This document shows positions 27,760-39,113 of a DNA stretch of 64,000 nucleotides, one piece after another (positions within the stretch are counted from its first letter, which is position 1; each line of letters starts with the position of its first letter). The stretch lies in assembly GCF_009495745.1 (NCBI RefSeq), contig NZ_WIDQ01000009.1:1-64000 (forward strand), read 5' to 3'. The stretch is from Niveispirillum sp. SYP-B3756 (GTDB lineage: Bacteria > Pseudomonadota > Alphaproteobacteria > Azospirillales > Azospirillaceae). The translations under genes were made by a program, and so were the position numbers. The notes beneath the pieces were generated by a model. It did not search any database. It was not told the origin of the DNA and worked only from the letters and a program-made list of their open reading frames with translations.

Positions 27760-28587
27760 GTGAATAATTTTCAATATACAAATACCGGAAAACTTAAAAT
27801 ATTTTTTTCTCATGCTCATTTGGAAAAGTCAATTGTTCATAAAATCCAGAATGCCATAGATGTCGAATTTGGCGGTTTTGTCGATTTTTTTGTTTCTTCT
27901 GATGGAGAATCAATCAGAAGCGGAGAAAATTTTCTCCAATCAATTGAAAGAAATCTATTTGCTAGCAATTTTTTTATATTCTGCGTCAGTCCATCATCTA
28001 TCAAAAAGGAATGGATAAATTTTGAACTTGGTGCGGCGTGGTATCGGAAAGTATCTTCTACAGGGAACCAGAATTTTCTTACAGTCCCTTTGTGTCATTC
28101 AGGTTTGAAGCTGGCTGATCTTCCACTTCCTTGGTCTCTGTTAAATGCTATAGAGGCAACGGACCCATCTGGCTTGAAGGGATTATTTGCAGATATTCAA
28201 CATGCGGCTGGTGTAAAAGGAATCCTTAGAGCTGAATTCGGTAAATTATCGGAAGAAATTAAATTAGAAGAAAGCAAAATTCTTGCAATTCCAACTATAA
28301 AAGAAATAGTAAATAAAATCATGGGGAGTGATTTAATGGATTATATTGTAAATCATGTATTAAATAATCCAAAAAACTTTGCTGGAAGTGAGTTTCATGT
28401 TTTTTCTGCTGTGGAGTTAAATCTATCAGATTATGAATACATAAATAGAAAAATTATCCAAGCGGGGCTTCAAGGTGTCTTACGGTTGGAACGGGGACAA
28501 AATTTTTCACCAAATGGATTTAATAAGAGTGTAGTGAATTTATATTTTCAAAAAGATAAATTTTTAAATATAATAAAAGGTGATTGA
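27760..28587 (+). CDS. TIR-domain protein, predicted NAD+-cleaving effector
   Basis: This 275-residue protein has an N-terminal TIR domain (about 10-150). It starts LKIFFSHAHLEKSIVHKIQNAI, continues SSDGESIRSGENFLQSIERNL, FFIFCVSPSSIKKEWINFELGAAWY and carries the conserved acidic residue at E89 (in NFELGAAW). In bacterial TIR NADases that glutamate is catalytic, so NAD+ hydrolysis is a reasonable prediction. The C-terminal 120 residues are unrecognised and may sense the trigger. The start is GTG with GGAG upstream. The gene is much more AT-rich than its neighbours and has no partner gene such as SIR2-, Argonaute- or STING-type sensors beside it, so its activation route is unknown. Confidence 0.8.
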   Translation: MNNFQYTNTGKLKIFFSHAHLEKSIVHKIQNAIDVEFGGFVDFFVSSDGESIRSGENFLQSIERNLFASNFFIFCVSPSSIKKEWINFELGAAWYRKVSSTGNQNFLTVPLCHSGLKLADLPLPWSLLNAIEATDPSGLKGLFADIQHAAGVKGILRAEFGKLSEEIKLEESKILAIPTIKEIVNKIMGSDLMDYIVNHVLNNPKNFAGSEFHVFSAVELNLSDYEYINRKIIQAGLQGVLRLERGQNFSPNGFNKSVVNLYFQKDKFLNIIKGD

Positions 28588-28594
28588 GAAGCCA

Positions 28595-29038
28595 TCAAAC
28601 CAAAAACAGACGTCTATCAAACGGAACCTTTAAGACATGCTCTATCCTGAACCCGTCCGCTTCCGGGTGAAGCGGGTTCAGGAGGAGGTTCCAGACGCCG
28701 GGGATGATGGCACTGGGCACACGTAGCAAGCAGCTTTCTCCGCTGGCCAGCCAGTCATCACCGACCCGGCGGGTTATTTGCGGATTGTCCAGCCACCCCT
28801 CCGCCAACGTGGGACAGGTGGCGATGGGGGCATCGCCGGATACTTTCAATAGGGTGTAATGGCTGGGCAAATCTTCCAGCCTTGTCACCTCAATATGGAC
28901 CAAAACTTCCAGCAAGGCACCGGGTTGGCTTTCCGCCAGATAGACCACGGGGCGGCCCCGATTGTGCCAGCGACCGGCAGCCTTCAAGCCGCCAATCCCG
29001 CGCAGATCGGCATGGTTGCTGATCCGCCAGAGGATCAC
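28595..29038 (-). CDS. RES-family toxin (NAD+ phosphorylase type)
   Basis: This 147-residue RES-domain toxin starts with ILWRISNHADLRGIGGLKAAGRWHNRGRPVVYLAESQPGALLEVLVH, where the R, W-H and Y-x-x-E/S residues form the family active site, and ends WNLLLNPLHPEADGFRIEHVLKVPFDRRLF. Characterised relatives (MbcT, ParT, Res) consume or transfer from NAD+. It starts with GTG at 29038 in a GTGA overlap with the antitoxin stop, so production is coupled to the antitoxin. It converges on the TIR gene, with only 7 bp between their ends. Confidence 0.9.
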   Translation of the reverse strand: MILWRISNHADLRGIGGLKAAGRWHNRGRPVVYLAESQPGALLEVLVHIEVTRLEDLPSHYTLLKVSGDAPIATCPTLAEGWLDNPQITRRVGDDWLASGESCLLRVPSAIIPGVWNLLLNPLHPEADGFRIEHVLKVPFDRRLFLV

Positions 29039-29472
29039 GCGAAGTAACCTTCATCAATGGCGTAAAGCAGTTCCTCCACCGCCCGTGCGCCGGGTTCGGT
29101 GTCCAGCAGGTCCATCGGTGTTTCCCCGCCAAGGCTACGCTTAGGCGCGGTCAGCCAGGAGAGGGCCCGGGTGCGATCCCCCATCACGGTTTCAGCCAGG
29201 GCCAGGATGTTGGCAACGCGATAGGCGCGTTCGCTTTCTTCCTGCGTCAAGGATTCCTGCCGCTGGCGGCGATGTTCCAGGGTGCGGCGTGGAATGACTC
29301 GGTGCAAGACATCCGTGCTGATGCCCGCCCGGCCCAGCCGGGCGATTACCTCCGGCTGGAAGCGCTTGCGTACCAATCGCACGGCATCAAGATCGGACAA
29401 TGGCTGTTCCGACACTCCCAGAAGGGTGCCGACAATTTCCCACTGGCGGGATTGCAGGGACAGGTCGGTCAT
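29035..29472 (-). CDS. Xre/MbcA/ParS-type antitoxin
   Basis: This 145-residue antitoxin (ATG at 29472) has an N-terminal helical DNA-binding part with LSDLDAVRLVRKRFQPEVIARLGRAGISTDVLHRVIPRRTLEHRR, and a C-terminal toxin-binding domain with RVANILALAETVMGDRTRALSWLTAPKRSLGGETPMDLLDTEPGARAVEELLYAIDEGYFA. This is the DUF2384/COG5642 signature. It precedes and overlaps the RES toxin and should neutralise it and repress the operon. The AT-rich GTTAAATATGGCAT just upstream (about 29494-29507) is the likely promoter region. Confidence 0.92.
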   Translation of the reverse strand: MTDLSLQSRQWEIVGTLLGVSEQPLSDLDAVRLVRKRFQPEVIARLGRAGISTDVLHRVIPRRTLEHRRQRQESLTQEESERAYRVANILALAETVMGDRTRALSWLTAPKRSLGGETPMDLLDTEPGARAVEELLYAIDEGYFA

Positions 29473-29578
29473 GGGGTGGCTCCACACAATGCGCAGTTAA
29501 ATATGGCATCTTGCGAAGGGGTGGACAAGGTGGGGCGGGCGTGGGGTGAGTCAGGTGGCGCGCAGACGCGCGCGCTGG

Positions 29579-29598
29579 ATCCCGGCCTTCGCCGGGAT
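29579..29598. repeat. Short palindromic hairpin of a common intergenic type
   Basis: ATCCCGGC-CTTC-GCCGGGAT is a perfect 8-bp stem with a CTTC loop in the 250-base gap between the antitoxin and metH. Near-identical hairpins (GGATCCCGGCCTTCGCCGGGATGAC) are widespread between genes in proteobacteria. The rest of this gap (29488-29740) holds no gene I can see. Confidence 0.6.
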
Positions 29599-29740
29599 GA
29601 CGGGGAGGAGGCGGGATGGGATTGGGAGATTAAGGGCTTGGTGCCTGTGGCCCCTGGACCCCCGTGTTCGCGTGGGAGGCAGGTAGAGAGGGTGGGGCAG
29701 AGGGGCTAGCGGTCAAGGGCGTGGACGTGCCCAGCCCCCC

Positions 29741-32425
<2,685 letters not shown>

Positions 32426-32476
32426 GGCGGCGGCTCGGGGGTTGGGGTGCTTGGGGGGAAGGAGGGGGCGTGTTAT

Positions 32477-32493
32477 ATTTTAGCGGCTAAAAT
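32477..32493. promoter_or_regulatory. Palindromic operator of the VapBC-type pair
   Basis: ATTTTAGC-G-GCTAAAAT is a perfect 17-bp palindrome 19 bases upstream of the antitoxin ATG. It sits in the short gap between the divergent metH and antitoxin genes. Autoregulation by the antitoxin is the likely role; being AT-rich, it probably overlaps the promoter. Confidence 0.7.
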
Positions 32494-32511
32494 GCTGAAC
32501 AGGAGACCGCG

Positions 32512-32772
32512 ATGGATAATCATCTGGTGCTTGACCTGGAACCCAATGTTCGGGACCGGCTGGAACAGCGGGCCCGTCAGCATGGGCTGACATTGGAGGA
32601 AGAGGCGCGGCGGCTGCTTGCCGCTGGCGCGGGCATCCTTGACGATGATCCCACGCTGCCTGCCGGGGAGCGTATTGCCCGCCAATGCGCCGATTCAGGC
32701 GTCGGGTTCCTGCCTTGCGAGGTTGAGGAACTGCGTGGAGGTGGCTTTCTGATCCCGGATTTCGGCGAATGA
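32512..32772 (+). CDS. FitA/VapB-like antitoxin
   Basis: This 86-residue antitoxin has an N-terminal ribbon-helix-helix: LVLDLEPNVRDRLEQRARQHGLTLEEEARRLLAAG, typical of FitA-type proteins. Its C-terminal tail, ending LIPDFGE, should wrap the toxin. Its stop overlaps the toxin start (ATGA at 32769-32772). An AGGAG Shine-Dalgarno precedes the ATG. It runs opposite to both metH halves. Confidence 0.82.
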   Translation: MDNHLVLDLEPNVRDRLEQRARQHGLTLEEEARRLLAAGAGILDDDPTLPAGERIARQCADSGVGFLPCEVEELRGGGFLIPDFGE

Positions 32773-33200
32773 TCATTCTAGATACAAACGTACTGTCCGC
32801 GCTGATGTCGTGGGAACGTAACCCGATAGTCGTTTCCTGGGCAAACCAGTATCGGGTGGAAGATTTCTGGACAACCACCATCAATATTTTTGAGCTGCGC
32901 CACGGGATTGAGCGCGTCAAAGATCCGGTACGGCGCGAAGACCTGAATGCCATGTACAGGCGCGTCATGGTGGGCATGATCAGTGGCCGTGTGTTGGCCG
33001 TTGATGAGGCTGCCGCCCATGCTGGTGCTGTACTCAAAGCAAGACGGGAAAAAGATGGGATAGTCCAGGAAATCAGGGATACTTTGATTGCAGGCGTTGC
33101 TGTTGCACGGGAAATGCCGCTCGCCACCCGCAACATCCGGCATTTCGCCGATGCGGGGCTGGTGTTGATCGATCCTTGGGGCGAGGCGGCGGGCACCTGA
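32769..33200 (+). CDS. PIN-domain toxin (VapC/FitB type)
   Basis: This 143-residue predicted ribonuclease starts with IILDTNVLSALM, giving the first catalytic aspartate at D5. It has the second acidic residue in TTINIFELRHGI (E42). The C-terminal acidic cluster is in IQEIRDTLIAGVA (D103 region) and ATRNIRHFADAGLVLIDPW. The order and spacing follow the PIN fold. It is translationally coupled to the upstream antitoxin. The gene ends 11 bp before the convergent homocysteine-binding half of methionine synthase. Confidence 0.88.
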   Translation: MIILDTNVLSALMSWERNPIVVSWANQYRVEDFWTTTINIFELRHGIERVKDPVRREDLNAMYRRVMVGMISGRVLAVDEAAAHAGAVLKARREKDGIVQEIRDTLIAGVAVAREMPLATRNIRHFADAGLVLIDPWGEAAGT

Positions 33201-33211
33201 CCGGTTCCCCC

Positions 33212-34279
33212 TTAAAACGCCGGCATCGTAAACGGTTCCAGCCCCGACAGGCGCATCTGCCGTTCCGGCTGGGCAGGCGCGCGGGGGGGCAGGCCCTTCA
33301 CGCTCTCGGCAATGGCGCGGATATGGTCGGGCGTGGAGCCGCAGCAACCGCCGACAATATTCACCAGCCCGTCCTTGGCCCAGCCCTGCAGATCGCTGGC
33401 CATATGTTCGGGCTTTTCATCATACTGGCCGAACTCATTCGGCAGGCCGGCATTGGGGTAGGCTGAGACATAGACATCAGCGATGCGGGCCAGTTCCTGG
33501 ATATAGGGGCGCATCAGGTCGGCGCCCAAGGCGCAGTTCAGCCCGATGGAGAAGGGCTTCACATGGCGCAGGCTGTTCCAGAAAGCCTCCGTCGTTTGGC
33601 CCGACAGGGTGCGGCCGGAACGGTCGGTGATGGTGCCGGAAATCAGCACCGGCAGCACCAGCCCCTTTTCCTCCAGCACTTCCTCAATGGCGAACAAGGC
33701 CGCCTTGGCGTTCAGCGTGTCGAAGATGGTTTCCACCATCAGCAGGTCGGCCCCGCCATCGATCAGGCCGGCGGTCTGTTCCTTATAGGCCAGCCGCAGC
33801 TCATCAAAATCGACATTGCGGAAGCCGGGGTCGGTGACCACCGGGCTGATGCTGGCCGTGCGGTTGGTGGGGCCGAGCGCGCCGGCGACATAGCGCGGGC
33901 GGGACGGGTCGGTCGCCTCCGCGGTGTCGGCGGCCTGGCGGGCCAGCTTGGCCCCTGCGAAATTCAGCTCATAGGCCAGATCTTCCATGCCATAATCGGC
34001 CATGGAAATGCTGGTGGAGTTGAAGGTGTTGGTTTCAATGATATCGGCACCGGCATCCAGATATTGCTGGTGGATACCCCGAATGATCGCCGGCTGGGTG
34101 ATGGAGAGCAGGTCGTTATTGCCCTTCACATCATGCGGCCAGTCCTTGAACCGGTCGCCGCGATAATCTTCCTCTTCCAGCTTGTGGCGCTGGATCATGG
34201 TGCCCATGGCGCCATCAATCACCAGGATACGCGTGCGGGCAATATCATCCAGGCGCCGCAGCCGTTCTTCCCGTGTCAT
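33212..34279 (-). CDS. metH: Cobalamin-dependent methionine synthase, homocysteine-binding half
   Basis: This 355-residue homocysteine S-methyltransferase domain corresponds to the N-terminal part of full-length MetH. The start at 34279 gives [34 protein letters not shown]. Zinc ligands are the cysteine in SIGLNCALG and the pair in [20 protein letters not shown]. It also has [17 protein letters not shown] and [11 protein letters not shown], typical of MetH. The second half of the enzyme is the next minus-strand gene, but it is 786 bp away because a toxin-antitoxin pair sits in between. A perfect palindrome at 34368-34387 lies 89 bases upstream of this start. Confidence 0.95.
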   Translation of the reverse strand: MTREERLRRLDDIARTRILVIDGAMGTMIQRHKLEEEDYRGDRFKDWPHDVKGNNDLLSITQPAIIRGIHQQYLDAGADIIETNTFNSTSISMADYGMEDLAYELNFAGAKLARQAADTAEATDPSRPRYVAGALGPTNRTASISPVVTDPGFRNVDFDELRLAYKEQTAGLIDGGADLLMVETIFDTLNAKAALFAIEEVLEEKGLVLPVLISGTITDRSGRTLSGQTTEAFWNSLRHVKPFSIGLNCALGADLMRPYIQELARIADVYVSAYPNAGLPNEFGQYDEKPEHMASDLQGWAKDGLVNIVGGCCGSTPDHIRAIAESVKGLPPRAPAQPERQMRLSGLEPFTMPAF

Positions 34280-34367
34280 GATCCAAAACCTCCCACCCTG
34301 CCGGAACCGGCCGCCAGTACAGGCGGCCATGCTTTTCGTTTTTACGCCCAACAGATAACGCATGTAA

Positions 34368-34387
34368 ACATAAAGATATCTTTATGT
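34368..34387. promoter_or_regulatory. 20-bp perfect palindrome upstream of metH, candidate SahR-type operator
   Basis: ACATAAAGATATCTTTATGT reads the same on both strands. It lies about 90 bases upstream of the metH first-half ATG and covers the stop codon of the convergent-side kinase gene (34382-34384). AT-rich palindromes centred on AAAGATATCTTT resemble the motif reported for SahR, the ArsR-family regulator that controls methionine-cycle genes in proteobacteria. The palindrome is seen directly; the regulator is inferred and is not in this window. Confidence 0.65.
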
Positions 34388-36580
34388 GAGCATGGCGGTT
34401 GCGCCCTTTGCGAGGGGCAGGGGGGCTTCCGGGTCGGTGGTCGGCAGGCGGATCAGGGCGCTGGTGCCGCCGCCGGGCCGATCATCAATATGGATGCTGC
34501 CCCCCAGCACCCCGGTTGCCAAGGTAAAGGCCATGTGCAGGCCCAGCCCGGTGCGGCCCGATGCCCGGTCGGTGGTGGCAAAAGGTTCAAACAGATGGGG
34601 CCGGATATCCGCCGCGATCCCGACCCCATCATCTTCCACGATCAGGTCCAGCCACCCCCGCGGGTCCAGCGTGCTGCTGAGACGGATGGTGCCTTGCCGG
34701 CGATCCGGGAAGGCATGGTTGATGCAGTTGGAAAAGAGCTGGCTGATAAGCTGAGTCAGAGCCCAGCCGTTGCTGACCAGCAACAATCCCGGATGCGTAT
34801 CGATCAGCAGGGTCAGGTGGGCGGCCTGCGCCTGCATCTCCATCGCCGGGCGCAGCTCCGCCAGAAGATCGTGCAGATCCAGGCGCGTCGGTGCCTTATC
34901 CATGCCCTCCGTGCCCATTTGCCGGAAGCCCCGCACAATGGTGGCGGTCCGTTCTACCGTGGAGGTGAGGAGCCCCGTGGCCAGCTGCGCCTCTTCCAGG
35001 AAATCCACCAGATTGCGGCGGGTCAGGCTGCCGGCCGTCAGCGCCTGTGCCGCGCTGTTCACCTGTTGGGAAAGATAGGTCACCGTGGTCAGGGCGGTCC
35101 CCACCGGGGTGTTCACCTCATGCGCAACGCCGGCGACAAGACGCCCCAGGCTGGCCAGCTTTTCTGACTGCACCAAACGCTTCTGCGTCACTTGCAGCCG
35201 ATCCACCGTTTCCGACAGGTGGCGGGTGCGGTCGGCCACCTGATCTTCCAGCGCATCATTCAGGGCGGCCAGCCGGGTATTGGCGTCTCTCGCCTGGTCC
35301 AGCATCTGGCGCAGTCTGTTGATCAGCATCACGGCCTGGAAGATCAGGATCAAACAATAGACCGCCTCCACAATCCCTTTGAAACCAATGCCCACCACCA
35401 TGGCGGCATTCGCAAGGCACAAGATGGTGACCGTGAGGATGGTCGGCATTGTTTCTGAACGTCTGCCACCGGCAATGGCCGCTGAAATCAGCATCAGCAT
35501 GATGGATGACAGGCTGGCCGAAATGGCCAGAGGCATCAGCCAGGGAGATGAAAGCGCCCATAGATTGGCAAAGGGAACAGCAGATGTTAAAAGGATGGAC
35601 AATATAACTAGCTTGCGATTCAAAACACGATTAAATTTTACGACAATATTTGAGATGTTAATTAAAAATATCAAACTAAACATAGCGACGTTTATATTTG
35701 ATAATAATCGTCCGGAAAAGATGCTGTATATATCATTTGCAAGGGGGGTGTTTCCGGTCAATTGGGCCAAGGCAAATAATCCAGACATGACCGCAAAGAC
35801 CAGACATTCCCGATCCGCCGGTCTTAGAATAAAGAGCGCCAGATATAAAATGCCAATCGACAGGCAAGCCGAGAGGAAGGCCGTGCGCAAGGCCAGCTCA
35901 TTATGCCAATCCCCATATATTTGCTCCACGTCCCCCAACCGGAGGGTGCCGGGTATCCCGCCATAGCCCCCGAAGGCGGCCACCTGCATCGTGATCTCCA
36001 ACACGCCTTGGGAGGGTGAAACAACGCTGATGGCGCGGTTACCAAAGGTGTCGGTGCTTTGCGCATCAATACCGACCGTGCCGCTGTAAAGCGCCCGCCT
36101 GCCGTTAATCAGCATATTGTAGGCGATGAAACGCTGTCGGTGGCGTATGGCCAGTTCGGGCGCATCTGCGGGCAATAATACCCGCAGATGATAGGTGCCC
36201 ACCCCCTCCGGCGTCAGCGGGATACCATCCACACTTTGGCTGGTCCAGCGTCCGGGAACGGCCAACAGACCAGGGGGTGGGGCCGTACCGGTTTGGATCG
36301 CCTTTGTGTCCACCAACTGATCGCGCCAGAAATGCCAGTCGCCAAACAGCGAAATGTCCCCGTCACGCTGGAAATCCCAGTGCCGCAGATCCAGAACGCC
36401 ATTGACTGCCACCGGCTGTTCAGCTTTGCCGGTTGAGCTGTCTTTCTTAACCGATGGCAGCACCACCTGTGCATTGGCGGCTGGTATATTTACCATGGTT
36501 CCTGCCAGAAACAGCAGGGGCGCCAAGGCAGCGAACAGCCAATGCATGGCAAGGGTATATCGCCGGTACCAGCGCTTCAT
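34382..36580 (-). CDS. 7TM-DISM sensor histidine kinase (copy 1)
   Basis: This 732-residue membrane kinase has an N-terminal signal or anchor helix and an extracytoplasmic DISMED2-like beta domain (about 50-230, with HWDFQRDGDISLFGDWHFWRDQL and VPGRWTS). Seven membrane helices follow (about 235-430), then a coiled coil (ANTRLAALNDALEDQVADRTRHL). The HisKA box is VAGVAHEVNTPVGTALTT, followed by an ATPase domain with NCINHAF, DDGVGI and GRTGLGLHMAF. There is no receiver domain. I chose the ATG at 36580; longer frames lack a start with a ribosome site. No response regulator gene is adjacent, so the partner is unknown. Confidence 0.86.
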   Translation of the reverse strand: MKRWYRRYTLAMHWLFAALAPLLFLAGTMVNIPAANAQVVLPSVKKDSSTGKAEQPVAVNGVLDLRHWDFQRDGDISLFGDWHFWRDQLVDTKAIQTGTAPPPGLLAVPGRWTSQSVDGIPLTPEGVGTYHLRVLLPADAPELAIRHRQRFIAYNMLINGRRALYSGTVGIDAQSTDTFGNRAISVVSPSQGVLEITMQVAAFGGYGGIPGTLRLGDVEQIYGDWHNELALRTAFLSACLSIGILYLALFILRPADRECLVFAVMSGLFALAQLTGNTPLANDIYSIFSGRLLSNINVAMFSLIFLINISNIVVKFNRVLNRKLVILSILLTSAVPFANLWALSSPWLMPLAISASLSSIMLMLISAAIAGGRRSETMPTILTVTILCLANAAMVVGIGFKGIVEAVYCLILIFQAVMLINRLRQMLDQARDANTRLAALNDALEDQVADRTRHLSETVDRLQVTQKRLVQSEKLASLGRLVAGVAHEVNTPVGTALTTVTYLSQQVNSAAQALTAGSLTRRNLVDFLEEAQLATGLLTSTVERTATIVRGFRQMGTEGMDKAPTRLDLHDLLAELRPAMEMQAQAAHLTLLIDTHPGLLLVSNGWALTQLISQLFSNCINHAFPDRRQGTIRLSSTLDPRGWLDLIVEDDGVGIAADIRPHLFEPFATTDRASGRTGLGLHMAFTLATGVLGGSIHIDDRPGGGTSALIRLPTTDPEAPLPLAKGATAMLT

Positions 36581-36746
36581 GGCATCGTGTGACAGGGCAG
36601 TTGCCGGGAAAAGGGGCATCCGCACCATAGCCGTGGGCGCTGGCAATGTCATTCGGCCAGCGCAGGCGTCGTTTCCGTAACCTGCTCCCATTGGATACCG
36701 ACAGGAACCAGCGGCCAATACACGCTGAAAGGGTTGTGGTTTCGCG

Positions 36747-36763
36747 CCCCGTTCAGAACGGGG
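36747..36763. terminator. Palindromic hairpin between the two kinase genes
   Basis: CCCCGTTC-A-GAACGGGG lies 14 bases past the stop of the upstream kinase (minus strand). The one-base centre means the real loop must open by a few bases. No T-run follows, so it may be a weak terminator or a binding site for the downstream kinase promoter. Confidence 0.35.
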
Positions 36764-36776
36764 AAGAAAAATATCG

Positions 36777-38927
36777 TCATGTGGGCATGGCGGGTGGTGG
36801 GGGCAGCGGGGCTTCCTGATCGGCGGCGGGCAGGCGGATGATGGCGCAGGTGCCACCGCCGGGCCGGTCGATAATGCTGATGTTGCCCCCCAGCAGGCCG
36901 GTGACCAGCGTATAGGCCATGTGCAGCCCCAGGCCGGTGCGGCCGGCAGCCCGGCCGGTGGTGGCAAAGGGTTCGAACAGGCGGGGCTTGATGGCATCGG
37001 CAATGCCCACCCCATCATCCTCCAGCCGGATTTCCACCCAATCATCGGCGGTGGCGCTGGCGGTTATCTGGATGTGGCCGGAACGGGCTTCGGGAAAGCC
37101 ATGGTCCAGCGCGTTGGAAACCAGTTGGCCCAGCACCTGGGCCAGGGCACCGGGATAGGTTTCCAGCAGCAAACCGGGCGGTATCTCTACCGCTGCGGTT
37201 ACCGGCCGGTTGGCCAGCCGTGTCTCCAACGTGGGGCGCAGGTCGCGCGCCAGATCGGCCAGATCGAAGCGGCGGGGCCGATCATCAGTACGGTCCGCCA
37301 TGGCTTGTTTGAAGCTTTGCACAATGGCAGCGGTGCGTTCCACCGTGGCCGTCAGCAGGCTGGCGGCTTCGCGCGTCTCCGCCAGGAAATCCGCCAGTTG
37401 CCGCCGGGTCAGGGTGCCGGCACGCATCGCCTGCTCGGCATCGTGCACCTGGGTGGACAGGTGGGTGGCGGTGGTCAGGGCTGTGCCGACAGGTGTATTC
37501 ACCTCATGCGCAACACCGGCCACCAGTCGGCCCAGACTGGCCAGCTTTTCCGACTGGACCAGCCGTTCCTGGGCCAGCCGCAGCCGGTCCACCGTATCGG
37601 TCAGGTGGCGGGTGCGGTCCTGCACCTGATCTTCCAGGTCGCCATTCATCGCCGCCAGCCGGGCGTTCGATTGCTGCGCCTGATCCAGCATATGGCGCAG
37701 ATGGTCGATCAGCATGGAGGCCTGCATCAGCAGCATGAAACAATAGCCCGCTTCCATCACCCCATTGAAGCCGACCCTGTGGGTCAAGGCCAGATTGGCC
37801 AGCCCCAGCACGGTCCAGGCCAGGGCCATGGGCATGGCCAGGGCAACCTGTCGCCGGAAAGCGACGAAGGCGGCCGTCAACAGCGTGGCCATGGACAGCA
37901 GCAGGCCCAGCGTGGCAGCCGCCGTCAACAGCCAGGGCACCTGCAGGGTGAACAGGCTGACCACGGGAACGGCGCAGATGGCAGCCACCGTTGGCCAGAC
38001 CATGGCCCGGCGCAGACAGCCGGGAAACAGCAGGGCGGCACCTGCCAGACAGGAAAGCCAGACGGCGGGGAACATGATGTTGTTCAGCAGCCCCAGCAGC
38101 TTGCCCGACTGGTCGCCCAGCAATTCACTGCTGAGCGGGGTGTTGGAGGTCACCTGCACCAGGGCGATGGCCGTGGACATCACGGCAAAGACCAGACAGA
38201 TCCGGTCGCGCGGGCGCAGCAGGAACAGAATCAGATACAGGATGCCGATGGAGAGGCAGAGGCTGAGAAAGGCGGCCCGCAGCGCCAGTTCCACCTGCCA
38301 GTCGCCATAGACACTGTCGGCATCGCCCAGCAGCAGGGCGCGGGGAATGCCGCCATAGCCGCCAAAGGCCGCCACCTGCACGATAATATCCAGTTCCCCA
38401 TTACTGGGGGCGATGGCGGCGATGGCCCGCTGGCCGACGCTGTCGGTACTGTCGGCATCGGGGCCGACATGGCCGGCGCGCAGCACGGACTCGCCGTTGA
38501 TCAGGATGTTCCAGGCGACGAAACGCTGATTATGCCGCATGGCCAGGGCGGGCGCCCCCGCCGGCAGCAGCACGCGCAGCCGATAGGTGCCGATGCCCTC
38601 GGCCGAGAGGGGACGGCCGTTGAGTGTCTGGCTGGTCCAGCGGCCGGGCACGGCCAACCGTGCCGGGGGCGGGGCACTGCCATCGGCGATGTCCTGCGGC
38701 CCGATCAACTGGTCGGGCCAGAAATCCCAGTCACCTTGCAGGGATAATTGCCCCTGCCGGCCAAAATCCCAGCCGCGCAGATCCAGCACGCCATCCCTTG
38801 CCAGCGGCCGGCTTTCCAGGGCAGCACTGATGCCCGACCAGAGCAGCGAGAATAGCAGCAAGCCGATGAGGGGCAACCCCGCCCATCGCATCAACCCTGC
38901 CCGGCCCGTCCGGCCCCATGCCCGCAT
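36777..38927 (-). CDS. 7TM-DISM sensor histidine kinase (copy 2)
   Basis: This 716-residue paralogue of the kinase at 34382-36580 has the same order of parts: signal/anchor, extracytoplasmic domain with GWDFGRQGQLSLQGDWDFWPDQLIG and VPGRWTS, seven membrane helices, coiled coil, HisKA box VAGVAHEVNTPVGTALTTATHLS and ATPase motifs NALDHGFPEARSG, DDGVGIADAIKPRLFEPFATTGRAAGRTGLGLHMAY. The start could be 38954, 38927 or 38891; I chose 38927. Frames reaching 39884 run antisense through two other genes and are not real. The GC content is higher than in copy 1, so the pair is not a fresh duplication. Confidence 0.86.
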   Translation of the reverse strand: MRAWGRTGRAGLMRWAGLPLIGLLLFSLLWSGISAALESRPLARDGVLDLRGWDFGRQGQLSLQGDWDFWPDQLIGPQDIADGSAPPPARLAVPGRWTSQTLNGRPLSAEGIGTYRLRVLLPAGAPALAMRHNQRFVAWNILINGESVLRAGHVGPDADSTDSVGQRAIAAIAPSNGELDIIVQVAAFGGYGGIPRALLLGDADSVYGDWQVELALRAAFLSLCLSIGILYLILFLLRPRDRICLVFAVMSTAIALVQVTSNTPLSSELLGDQSGKLLGLLNNIMFPAVWLSCLAGAALLFPGCLRRAMVWPTVAAICAVPVVSLFTLQVPWLLTAAATLGLLLSMATLLTAAFVAFRRQVALAMPMALAWTVLGLANLALTHRVGFNGVMEAGYCFMLLMQASMLIDHLRHMLDQAQQSNARLAAMNGDLEDQVQDRTRHLTDTVDRLRLAQERLVQSEKLASLGRLVAGVAHEVNTPVGTALTTATHLSTQVHDAEQAMRAGTLTRRQLADFLAETREAASLLTATVERTAAIVQSFKQAMADRTDDRPRRFDLADLARDLRPTLETRLANRPVTAAVEIPPGLLLETYPGALAQVLGQLVSNALDHGFPEARSGHIQITASATADDWVEIRLEDDGVGIADAIKPRLFEPFATTGRAAGRTGLGLHMAYTLVTGLLGGNISIIDRPGGGTCAIIRLPAADQEAPLPPPPAMPT

Positions 38928-39113
38928 GATCCTGCACGCCCTATCCCGTCCCATTAATACCGGAATGTGCGTCAGCGGCGCGGAAGACGCAAATGATGCG
39001 TTCAATGACCCGGTATTCTTTCCATCTTTGCTTGGGTCCGGGTGGGGGCGAAGCTGCGGAAAGGAAACCTTCCCCCATTGGCAGAACGGGTCCGGCTGCT
39101 TATCTTCGACTTC

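Noticed and set aside
36581-37045. Upstream extension of the first histidine kinase
   Set aside because: The extension overlaps the end of the second kinase in another frame and is proline-rich noise; the start at 36580 is followed by a normal anchor helix.
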